A stretch of DNA of 64,000 nt, from contig CALOCY010000004.1 in assembly GCA_942491975.1 (NCBI GenBank), forward strand, positions 2,790,001 through 2,854,000, written 5' to 3'. The notes beneath the pieces were generated by a model. It did not search any database. It was given only the letters and a program-made list of their open reading frames with translations, and had not been told where the DNA came from. The translations under genes and the position numbers were made by a program. Within the stretch, counting starts at the first letter, position 1, and every line of letters starts with the position of its first letter. Source of the DNA: CALOCY01 sp942491975. Its GTDB lineage: Bacteria > Bacteroidota > Bacteroidia > Bacteroidales > Prolixibacteraceae. Below, piece after piece: positions 24,392 through 32,079 of this stretch.

Positions 24392-25936
24392 TTGCAATTG
24401 ATACGTAGCGCAATACATATTATCCTTTTTACCCTACTGTTGGTAAGCCAGGGTACAGCACAAGATACTGTGCCCATTACCAACCGGTGTGTTTCAATTG
24501 ATGTTTTCGAAGAAAACTTACCTGAAGTACTTGATTTAATCGGGGAACAGGCAGACTTCAGCTTTTCATATGATCCCGATGTGATCCCTGCGGGGAAAAT
24601 CATCACATTAAAAGCCTTAAAAATTACTGTTGAAGAAGCCATGCAAAAGTTGTTTGGCAGGTATGGTATCCATTATAAGGAAGAAAAAGACCATATTATA
24701 TTGCTTAAAGAGAAGCAAAAACCTTCCCCTGAATTTATTAAACTGAATGGAACAGTCATTGATAAAAAAAGTGGCGACCCGCTTCCTTATGTCAATATTG
24801 TTGTGAAAAACAGGCCTGTTGGTACTATTACCAATAGTGATGGCAACTACATATTCAATTTACCACATCATTTGATGGAAGATACACTTGTATTCTCTTT
24901 TTTGGGATACGACCGTGAATATTACGCTGTCAAAGCATTGGTTGAAGAGTTCAAAACCATAACCCTCAATCCATTGTCAATAAGGCTCAAAGAGATCAAG
25001 GTAACCTATACTGACCCGAATGAAATAGTAATAAGGGCCATCGACAATATCCCTAAAAATTACAACAATGAAGAGGTGCTAATGGATGCATTTTTTCGTG
25101 AAGTAATTAAAGTGGACAACAGATACTCCGGGGTTTCGGAAGCAGTGATGCAGGTATTAAAAACACCGAATAATGTGCTAAAAAACGATAAAATACGAAT
25201 TGTAAGAGGAAGGAAAAGCCCATTTATTGAACCTCACAGGCGGGTTAATTTTCGATTGATGGGCGGGCCCTATAACATTATGAATATTGATGTGATAAAA
25301 AACCGGCCAACCTTTTTATCCAAAAACCTAATGTCGCTTTACAATTATAAACTGGACAATATTGTCTTTTTTAGCGATCGCCCTACCTATGTTATTAAGT
25401 TTACATCTGCCGTTTTCTCTTCTCTTTATCCCTTGTTTGACGGAACGGTTTACATTGATTCTTACTCTTATGCTATTGTAAAGGCCTCATTTAAAATGAC
25501 ACGTTACAGCATGCATGAACTCAGGGCCTCATTTATTAAAAAAGTATCGCCTAAACTGCGTGCGAAGCCTGTGTATGTTGAGTATAACGTTTCGTATATC
25601 CCCGTAAAAGGGAAGTGGTACCTTAACACAGCTTCCGGATCGGTAAAATTTAAAGTAAAAAGCCGAAAAAAATTGATCAATACGGTCTTTCATACTGAAA
25701 GTGAATTGTTGGTAACCAACCGTATAAAAGAAGATATTGGTTTGTTTAAACGCGACGAAATCTTTCGGGCAAAATATATATTTGCCGAAATGCCAGATTT
25801 GCACAATTCGCTCTTTTGGGGGGGACATAATGTTATTGAACCCGATGAGGAGCTGCAAAAAGCTTTAGCAAGGTTTGCCAAAGATTTAGAGAAAAACACA
25901 GAAAATAATCCTCTGCCGGGAACGATTGATTTTTGA
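24392..25936 (+). CDS. Secreted STN - CarboxypepD_reg-like protein
   Basis: A 514-aa exported protein starting at a TTG (24392); the ATG at 24373 is out of frame and stops after eight codons. The signal peptide is residues 1-23. An STN domain (about 30-100, CVSIDVFEENLPEVLDLIG ... DHIILLKEK) is followed by a carboxypeptidase-regulatory-like beta domain (about 112-195, LNGTVIDKKSGDPLPYVNIV ... TNSDGNYIFNLP). The remaining 310 residues resemble the DUF5686-like region seen in other CarboxypepD_reg proteins (DAFFREVIKVDNRYSGVSEA, PTYVIKFTSAVFSSLYPLFD). There is no plug or barrel. It is the last gene of the ECF/FecR operon and is convergent with the permease gene, 3 bp away. Confidence 0.8.
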   Translation: MQLIRSAIHIILFTLLLVSQGTAQDTVPITNRCVSIDVFEENLPEVLDLIGEQADFSFSYDPDVIPAGKIITLKALKITVEEAMQKLFGRYGIHYKEEKDHIILLKEKQKPSPEFIKLNGTVIDKKSGDPLPYVNIVVKNRPVGTITNSDGNYIFNLPHHLMEDTLVFSFLGYDREYYAVKALVEEFKTITLNPLSIRLKEIKVTYTDPNEIVIRAIDNIPKNYNNEEVLMDAFFREVIKVDNRYSGVSEAVMQVLKTPNNVLKNDKIRIVRGRKSPFIEPHRRVNFRLMGGPYNIMNIDVIKNRPTFLSKNLMSLYNYKLDNIVFFSDRPTYVIKFTSAVFSSLYPLFDGTVYIDSYSYAIVKASFKMTRYSMHELRASFIKKVSPKLRAKPVYVEYNVSYIPVKGKWYLNTASGSVKFKVKSRKKLINTVFHTESELLVTNRIKEDIGLFKRDEIFRAKYIFAEMPDLHNSLFWGGHNVIEPDEELQKALARFAKDLEKNTENNPLPGTIDF

Positions 25937-25939
25937 ATA

Positions 25940-27163
25940 TTATTCAGGTTTCTGAATCAGGGATTTCCCGGAAATATATTGTACAGGCAACCACGAAGCC
26001 AGAAAGCCTATCGCAAATACGATAGCAACAACTGCCAGGGTATCAAAAAACATAATCTTTACCGGATAAGCATCGAACATAAAATTGCCGCTTCCCGGAA
26101 AGGTAACCAATCCGTAACGTTGTTGTAACCAGCATGCAAAAGTCCCGATAGCTACACCTGCCAATGCCCCGACAAATGAAATCAGCCATCCCTCCAGCAA
26201 AAAAATGGTTTTAAGCACTTTTGTTTCGGCACCCATGCTCTTCAACACTTCAATATCCGCTTTTTTATCGATAATAAGCATCGAAAGCGAACTGATGATG
26301 TTCAGTGAGGCAATGGCCATAATAAACGCTAAAATGAGAAATACAGCCCATTTCTCGGTGCGTAGGGTACGGTAGATCAGGTCGTGTTGCTGAAGGCGGT
26401 TTTTTACCTCGAACCGGTCGCCCAAAACGGCCTTTATCATTTCGATAACATCTTCCTCATCAGCCCCTTCTTTCAATTTTATCTCTACAGCTGTAACACC
26501 CTCGTTATCCTGAAACAATTGCCGGGCAAACCGGAGGGGAACCAAAACATATTTGGCATCCAGCTCGTTTTGAATGGCAAAAATCCCCGACGGGAAGATA
26601 TATGCCTGGTTAAATGTTGCCATTCCCAACCGTTGTTTACGGTCTTTTCGGGGCACGTACATACGAACAGGGTTTACAAAGTTGATCTGAAAACCCAATG
26701 CATTGGCCACCAAACCTCCCATAACGGCAAAATCGTATTCATCGGTTTGAAGCACAAATTCACCATCAATAAGCATAGTATCGATACCGGTCATCACCGA
26801 AAAATTTTCATCAACCCCTTTTACTGTTGCGATATGGTGGCGCTTTTCATATTCAAGGATTGCATTCTCTTCGTATGTTACCGAAAAGGTTTCGATTTCA
26901 GGAATCTGTTTTATATTGATAAAAAGAGAATCATTTACCGAAAAACTTTTTCCCAATGCCGGGGTAATCTTTACCTGTGGATCAAATGCGCTGAGGAACG
27001 AATGGGTTACCTCTTCAAACCCGTTAAGTACCGATAAAATAATGATCAGGGCTGCCGTTCCGATGGTCACACCGGTAACAGCAATACCTGAAATGATATT
27101 GATAACATGCTGTTTTTTTCTGGAAACCAGGTAGCGAAGGGCGATATATAATGAAAACTTCAA
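25940..27163 (-). CDS. FtsX-like / LolC-type ABC transporter permease
   Basis: A 407-aa permease with the MacB/FtsX layout: membrane helix 1 at about 20-46, a large periplasmic domain, then three helices at about 275-300, 320-350 and 372-396. The KKADIEVLKSMGAETKVLKT coupling motif before the third helix is typical of LolC/LolE-like lipoprotein-release permeases. The start is a TTG directly after the rbfA stop codon (TAG-TTG), so the two genes are translationally coupled; rbfA-permease linkage is common in this phylum. The partner ATPase is not nearby. Confidence 0.88.
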   Translation of the reverse strand: MKFSLYIALRYLVSRKKQHVINIISGIAVTGVTIGTAALIIILSVLNGFEEVTHSFLSAFDPQVKITPALGKSFSVNDSLFINIKQIPEIETFSVTYEENAILEYEKRHHIATVKGVDENFSVMTGIDTMLIDGEFVLQTDEYDFAVMGGLVANALGFQINFVNPVRMYVPRKDRKQRLGMATFNQAYIFPSGIFAIQNELDAKYVLVPLRFARQLFQDNEGVTAVEIKLKEGADEEDVIEMIKAVLGDRFEVKNRLQQHDLIYRTLRTEKWAVFLILAFIMAIASLNIISSLSMLIIDKKADIEVLKSMGAETKVLKTIFLLEGWLISFVGALAGVAIGTFACWLQQRYGLVTFPGSGNFMFDAYPVKIMFFDTLAVVAIVFAIGFLASWLPVQYISGKSLIQKPE

Positions 27164-27517
27164 CTACTCTTCGGGATCAAGCAAGCGGTCAATATTATCA
27201 ATGTAATCAAGGCTGTCATCAATGTAAAATTCTATATCGGGGATGGCACGAAGTTGTTTCCCTGTACGGCGTCCCAGCTCCCCCCTCAATTGGGGCGACA
27301 TCTTTTTTATCTCTTTCAGCACAGTCTCCGAATCACCAGATGGAAAAATACTCAGGTAACAACGTGCAATGGAAAGATCGCGGGTAACGCGCACCACGGT
27401 TACCGAAATCATCTTTCCCCGAAAATGACTTTGGGATAACTTCTGAAAAATACCGGCCATCTCTTTTTGTACCAGGCGGCCTACTTTATGTTGTCGTGTA
27501 CTAAAACTCTGCTCCAT
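27164..27517 (-). CDS. rbfA: Ribosome-binding factor A
   Basis: A 117-aa 30S assembly factor with a KH-like fold. The start at 27517 (MEQSFSTRQHKVGRLVQKEM) is chosen over an in-frame upstream ATG at 27589 because RbfA proteins begin with the S-x-R-Q-x-K-V segment. Other family features are ISVTVVRVTRDLSIARCYLS and LRGELGRRTGKQLRAIPDIE. It is immediately upstream of the FtsX-like permease with no gap. Confidence 0.95.
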   Translation of the reverse strand: MEQSFSTRQHKVGRLVQKEMAGIFQKLSQSHFRGKMISVTVVRVTRDLSIARCYLSIFPSGDSETVLKEIKKMSPQLRGELGRRTGKQLRAIPDIEFYIDDSLDYIDNIDRLLDPEE

Positions 27518-28069
27518 AGTCAACAGTTCTTTTCTCTGTTCAAAATTAATAAATTTAACCCATTTATGGCTAAGTAAAGTATTTTTCAATACAAGGATCT
27601 TTTTTTTAATTAAATAGTTTTCTTCATCAATAAAATACTGTTATTCATCTATATATTTGATTCATTCGTCAAGCTTTTCTGTATAATATAAATATTTCTT
27701 TTTTCAACGGGTAACCTTTTCCTGTTTTTAAGAATAAACAGGCGTAGATAATCTACGACATAAGATTTAGGTTATTAGCAGGTGAGTGTGGTATTTTGAG
27801 CAACAGGATAATTCCGGAAAACACTCAGCTATAGGTTAACAAACAAGATGTATTGACTAAGTAAGGCAATGCATCTTTGTTTTTGTTTAATAGACTGTTA
27901 GATTTCTAGATATTAGACAAGAAACAAATTGCTGAATTTTAATGAGTTGGCACGAATGCTTCTTGCTTTATACTTGTCTGATAATTAATGCAACAAAAAA
28001 AACAAGCGATTGCTTGTTTTGAATGAGATAAAAAATAGAGGTCAAATGATATAAAATTAAATACGGATA
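27518..28069. other. Intergenic region upstream of the bacteriocin-export operon
   Basis: About 550 bp without a credible ORF. Contents seen: a 15-bp palindrome CGTAGAT-A-ATCTACG (27743-27757), which could be an operator; a bulged hairpin with arms AAACAAGATGTA (27841-27852) and TGCATCTTTGTTTT (from 27870), which looks like a terminator; and a perfect 9-bp hairpin AAAACAAGC-GATT-GCTTGTTTT (27999-28020) just before the HlyD gene. A -7-like box TATACTTG (one mismatch to TAnnTTTG) is near 27970. A short untranslated RNA between these hairpins is possible but not shown. Confidence 0.5.
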
Positions 28070-29227
28070 ATGAAGCAGCTATTCCCCAAAGAGATTATTA
28101 AACAAACAACAGAAGCTCATTTTGCAAAACACAATCAAACAAGCAGGATAATTTACCTTACAATCCTGCTGTCCTTTCTCATTGCATTGGGCTTGCTCCC
28201 TTTTATCTTTATTGACATTACCACACAAAGCCGTGGGGTTATCCGGTCGGGTCATGAGCGGAATATGCTTTTGCCGGCAATTTCGGGCAGGGTAATTTAT
28301 AGTACACTTGAAGAGAATAAGAGTGTAATGCATGGAGATACCCTGTTGGTCCTTGATGCGGGAAGACTGGAGCATGAGATCTCCCTTACCCGACAATTAA
28401 ACAAACAAAAGTTGGAATATATTGATGACCTCAACCGGATTTTAGCGGGTAATACAACAGGGTTAAAAACCCAAATGTACCAAAAGGAACAGATCAATTA
28501 TGCCGAAAAAATGGATCAATATAAACTCAAAATCAACAATACCCACAGGCAATATTCCACAGCCCTCCGGCTTTTTGAAAAAGATGTCATTTCAAGGTAT
28601 GAGTTCGATGTAAAAAAATATGATTATGACCTGATTCTAAACCAGCAACGCAGTTTTATTAAACAACAAAAACGGGAGTGGCAAAATCAACTGGAAAAAG
28701 AGATTGAAAGCCAGCGTCAACTGACATCCCAATTGGAAAAACTGGCTGAGGAGAAAAAAAGCTACATTATAACGGCCCCTGTTAGTGGTATTATAACTGA
28801 ATACCGGGGCGTAAAAAAGAACAACTTTATTACAGCAGGACAACAGTTGGCTGCTATTTCCCCTAAAGACAACCTCATTATTGAATGTTACGTTGCCCCC
28901 GCCGATATTGGCCTCATAAAGAAGGATATGCATGTGCGTTTTCAGTTTGATGCCTTTAATTACAACCAATGGGGCATGGGAACAGGAAATGTGGTTGACA
29001 TTTCACACGACATGACCCAACAAAACAACACCGCCTTTTTCAGGGTGCGTTGTTCGATTGATCAACAATTTTTGGCACTCAAAAACGGACATGAAGGAAA
29101 ACTGTCAAACGGCATGCCCCTCACCGGGCGTTTTTTAATCACCCGGCGCAATCTTTTTCAACTGCTGTATGACAAAATGGACAACTGGTTAAACCCTAAA
29201 AACACACCCCCAAAAAGTATTCGCTAA
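28070..29227 (+). CDS. HlyD-family periplasmic adaptor (bacteriocin export)
   Basis: A 385-aa membrane fusion protein. It has one N-terminal membrane helix (about residues 25-50, IIYLTILLSFLIALGLLPFI), a lipoyl/barrel-sandwich half (VIYSTLEENKSVMHGDTLLV), a coiled-coil hairpin (about 95-230), the second half-motif (IITAPVSGIITEYRGVKKNN) and a C-terminal beta barrel. It would link the C39 ABC exporter, whose gene starts 2 bp later, to an outer-membrane channel. No TolC-type gene is nearby. Confidence 0.92.
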   Translation: MKQLFPKEIIKQTTEAHFAKHNQTSRIIYLTILLSFLIALGLLPFIFIDITTQSRGVIRSGHERNMLLPAISGRVIYSTLEENKSVMHGDTLLVLDAGRLEHEISLTRQLNKQKLEYIDDLNRILAGNTTGLKTQMYQKEQINYAEKMDQYKLKINNTHRQYSTALRLFEKDVISRYEFDVKKYDYDLILNQQRSFIKQQKREWQNQLEKEIESQRQLTSQLEKLAEEKKSYIITAPVSGIITEYRGVKKNNFITAGQQLAAISPKDNLIIECYVAPADIGLIKKDMHVRFQFDAFNYNQWGMGTGNVVDISHDMTQQNNTAFFRVRCSIDQQFLALKNGHEGKLSNGMPLTGRFLITRRNLFQLLYDKMDNWLNPKNTPPKSIR

Positions 29228-29229
29228 TC

Positions 29230-31398
29230 ATGGGCATTAAAATTAAACAACACGACATTACCGATTGCGGTGCAGCATGCCTGGCATCGGTTTCGGAACA
29301 CTACAACTTAAAACTTCCCATTGCTAAAATACGCCAGTGGGCGGGTACCGATAAAAAAGGCACCAATGCGTGGGGGCTGATTAAAGCAGCTGAAAAAATA
29401 GGATTCTCGGCAAAAGGGGTAAAAGGAGAGGTCGATGCCCTTCCCGATGCCTCTTTACCGGCCATTGCACACGTTGTGGTAAAAGATGTACTTCAACACT
29501 ATGTAGTCATCTATAAAGTTACCGACACACATGTGGAAGTCATGGATCCCGGTGACGGGCAAATACACAAGAAGACACTCGATGAATTTTCCAAAGAGTG
29601 GTCAGGTATCCTGATATTGCTGTCCCCCAACAATGATTTTGTTGCCCGCAACGAAAAAGTTTCGAACCTCTCCCGTTTCATCTTTCTATTGAAACCCCAC
29701 CGGAAAATATTGTTGCAGGCATTGATTGGAGCTATCGTATATACGGTGCTGGGGTTATCAACCTCCATCTATATTCAAAAAATCACCGATTTTGTGTTGG
29801 TCGATGGCAACAGCAACCTGCTGAATCTTTTGAGTGTGGGGATGATTGTTATCCTGCTCCTCCAGATTTTTATCGGGGCCACACAAACACTCTTTGTGCT
29901 CAAAACCGGGCAGCTGATTGATGTACGGCTTATTCTGGGCTATTACAAACATCTGTTGCGGTTGCCCCAGCGTTTTTTCGACACCATGCGGACAGGGGAA
30001 ATCATCTCCCGGATTAACGATGCCGTAAAAATCCGTGCATTCATCAACGATGCCATGATCAACCTTATTGTAAACGGCTTTATTGTTTTCTTCTCGTTTA
30101 GCCTGATGTTTATCTACAGTTGGAAACTGGCACTGATTATGGGCATTATTGTCCCGCTTTATGCAGTGGTCTATTTTATTACCAACCGGTTGAACAGAAA
30201 GATGGAGCGTAAAATCATGGAAAACGCTGCTGATTTGGAATCGCAGCTGGTGGAGTCGCTCAATTCGGTAAAAACAATCAAACAGTTCAACCTCGAAGAG
30301 TACGCCAACATTAAAACCGAAACCCGTTTTATCCGCCTGCTCGAAACAACCTACAAATCGGGTTTAAATTCCATATTTTCAGGCAATTCATCGCAATTTT
30401 TAAGCCGGATATTTACCATTATTTTATTGTGGATCGGTAGCGGATTTGTAATTGACCGGCTGATTACCCCCGGTGAATTGATGTCGTTTTATGCCATTAT
30501 CGGCTACTTTACGGGGCCTGTGGCAGCACTTATTGCTATCAACAAAACCATGCAAAATGCCATGATTGCAGCCGACCGGTTGTTTGAGATTATGGATTTG
30601 GAGCGTGAAAAACAGGATAATCCGGTAGAGCTGACCCCGGCCATGAATGGAGATATCCAGTTCTCAAATGTTTCATTCAGCTACGGTACGCGTGTTGATG
30701 TATTCGAAAAGTTTGACCTTACTCTTCAAAAAGGGTGTGTTACGGCTATTATTGGTGAAAGCGGATCGGGAAAAACGACCATTGCTGCCCTGCTTCAACG
30801 GCTCTATCCGTTGAACAATGGCAATATACTGATCGGCGACCTGAACATCCGGCATGCTTCGCCTGAAAGTCTCAGAAATATGGTGGGTATTGTCCCGCAA
30901 AACCTTGACTTGTTTGCCGGAAGTGTACTTCAAAATATTGCGGTGGGCGACCTCACCCCCGATATGGAACGCATACTTACTATTTGTCGTCAACTGGGCA
31001 TATTGAATTTTATTGAAAAACTGCCCAACGGTTTCCAAACCTATGTTGGCGAAAATGGCGCTACCCTTTCGGGTGGGGAGCGGCAACGGCTGGCCATTGC
31101 CCGTGCCCTGTACCGTAATCCGCAAATACTGATTATGGACGAAGCCACCTCATCGCTCGATTCGGTTTCGGAAGCGCATGTACAACACACCATACAGCAA
31201 CTAAAAAACGAGGAAAAAACAGTCATTATTATTGCCCACCGGCTGGGAACTGTTGTTAATGCCGATAATATCGTGGTGCTCAAAGAGGGAAAACTGATGG
31301 AGCAGGGCACACACGAAACATTGTATGCGCAACAAAAAATCTATTACAATATGTGGCAAAAACAGTTGCCCAAAACAGTACTAACCAATCCCGTATAA
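29230..31398 (+). CDS. C39 peptidase-containing ABC exporter (bacteriocin processing and secretion)
   Basis: A 722-aa one-chain exporter that cleaves double-glycine leaders and pumps the peptide out. The N-terminal C39 peptidase has the full catalytic set: C13 in ITDCGAACLAS, H90 in QHYVVIY and D106 in VMDPGDG. The membrane domain (about 160-440) carries five to six helices. The ATPase shows Walker A GESGSGKTT, signature LSGGERQR and Walker B ILIMDEATSSLD. It sits between the adaptor gene (2-bp gap) and a small HTH gene (12-bp gap). The substrate is most likely the peptide encoded at 31822. Confidence 0.96.
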   Translation: MGIKIKQHDITDCGAACLASVSEHYNLKLPIAKIRQWAGTDKKGTNAWGLIKAAEKIGFSAKGVKGEVDALPDASLPAIAHVVVKDVLQHYVVIYKVTDTHVEVMDPGDGQIHKKTLDEFSKEWSGILILLSPNNDFVARNEKVSNLSRFIFLLKPHRKILLQALIGAIVYTVLGLSTSIYIQKITDFVLVDGNSNLLNLLSVGMIVILLLQIFIGATQTLFVLKTGQLIDVRLILGYYKHLLRLPQRFFDTMRTGEIISRINDAVKIRAFINDAMINLIVNGFIVFFSFSLMFIYSWKLALIMGIIVPLYAVVYFITNRLNRKMERKIMENAADLESQLVESLNSVKTIKQFNLEEYANIKTETRFIRLLETTYKSGLNSIFSGNSSQFLSRIFTIILLWIGSGFVIDRLITPGELMSFYAIIGYFTGPVAALIAINKTMQNAMIAADRLFEIMDLEREKQDNPVELTPAMNGDIQFSNVSFSYGTRVDVFEKFDLTLQKGCVTAIIGESGSGKTTIAALLQRLYPLNNGNILIGDLNIRHASPESLRNMVGIVPQNLDLFAGSVLQNIAVGDLTPDMERILTICRQLGILNFIEKLPNGFQTYVGENGATLSGGERQRLAIARALYRNPQILIMDEATSSLDSVSEAHVQHTIQQLKNEEKTVIIIAHRLGTVVNADNIVVLKEGKLMEQGTHETLYAQQKIYYNMWQKQLPKTVLTNPV

Positions 31399-31410
31399 AA
31401 CAACTTTATT

Positions 31411-31731
31411 ATGAAACTTATAGAACAATTCGAACGCCTGAAAAAAATGAACCGGCTCATTAAAGCCGAGCAGACAGGCGCTCCTGAAGAGTTTGCCCAT
31501 AGGATCGGGGTAAGCTCCAGTCACCTTTACCGTTGTATCGATGAGGTAAAAGAGATGGGTGCACCCATCAGCTACAGCAGAAGCCGCAGGACCTATTTTT
31601 ATGCCTACGACTTTGAAATCAGGCTCTCCTACTCGTTAAAGCTGATCTCTGAAAATCAGGCCAAAGAAATTGTAGGTGGCTTTTTGTTAAAAAACAGTTC
31701 ACTACTTTTTTTTGAGAGTGGGCGATTTTAA
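31411..31731 (+). CDS. Small HTH protein of bacteriocin clusters, with a double-glycine-like tail
   Basis: A 106-aa protein. Residues about 1-70 are an HTH domain (ERLKKMNRLIKAEQTGAPEE followed by FAHRIGVSSSHLYRCIDEV) of the type that accompanies bacteriocin exporters in Bacteroidota, probably a local regulator. The remaining tail contains LKLISENQAKEIVGG, which matches a double-glycine leader pattern (L-x3-S-E-x5-I-x-G-G), followed by a 16-residue hydrophobic end (FLLKNSSLLFFESGRF). An 88%-identical copy of the final segment is found downstream at 33688-33772. The tail may be a relic of a fused leader-peptide gene or a functional target of the C39 peptidase; neither is proved. Confidence 0.75.
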   Translation: MKLIEQFERLKKMNRLIKAEQTGAPEEFAHRIGVSSSHLYRCIDEVKEMGAPISYSRSRRTYFYAYDFEIRLSYSLKLISENQAKEIVGGFLLKNSSLLFFESGRF

Positions 31732-31745
31732 TATTGTAGCACTTA
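31660..31745. repeat. Direct repeat, copy 1 (end of HTH gene)
   Basis: An 86-bp segment that recurs at 33688-33772 with about ten differences (one an indel). It starts at GCCAAAGAAATTGT and ends at CACTTA, covering the double-glycine motif and the stop codon of the HTH gene. The two copies bracket the peptide and MutS-like genes in the same orientation. Confidence 0.85.
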
Positions 31746-31821
31746 AGTATGTGCACAGCTTAAAAGCGGAAACCGAAAAGCTTAAAACAGAGTAGGTAAA
31801 TTATTATTAAATTTTATAATC

Positions 31822-32001
31822 ATGAAGAATTTACAAGAATTGGATAAACAAGAATTGATGACAACAGATGGCGGTGGCTGGGATGAAGTTGTAGAAGGTG
31901 CAGTTGCAGGTGGAATGGCAGGAAGCGCTATTCCAGGAGTGGGAACATTAGGAGGAGCTTTAGTTGGTGCAGCTATTGGTGCAATATTCTCTGACTGGTA
32001 G
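31822..32001 (+). CDS. Class II bacteriocin-like precursor peptide with double-glycine leader
   Basis: A 59-aa ORF. The leader is MKNLQELDKQELMTTDGG and cleavage is expected after G18 (or G19). The mature peptide of about 41 residues starts (G)GWDEVVEGAVAGG, is rich in Gly and Ala with several G-x3-G spacings (AVAGGMAGSAIPGVG, GGALVGAAIGAIF), has no cysteine and ends in FSDW. This is the pattern of pore-forming two-peptide/lactobin-cerein-type bacteriocins. It lies directly after the exporter and HTH genes on the same strand, so the C39 exporter is the probable processing enzyme. Antibacterial activity is inferred only. Confidence 0.88.
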   Translation: MKNLQELDKQELMTTDGGGWDEVVEGAVAGGMAGSAIPGVGTLGGALVGAAIGAIFSDW

Positions 32002-32079
32002 GGATCTTTAGGGCTGGTTTTAACGAAATATGGTATGAATCAGCCCTATTTTTGAAATATTAAACTGGGAATTTAATTA

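Noticed and set aside
31732..31797. Coherent frame DFNIVALKYVHSLKAETEK after the HTH gene, suggesting a frameshifted longer protein
   Set aside because: Both copies of the repeat keep the same frame and stop at this point, so the stop is probably genuine; the downstream frame may be chance.
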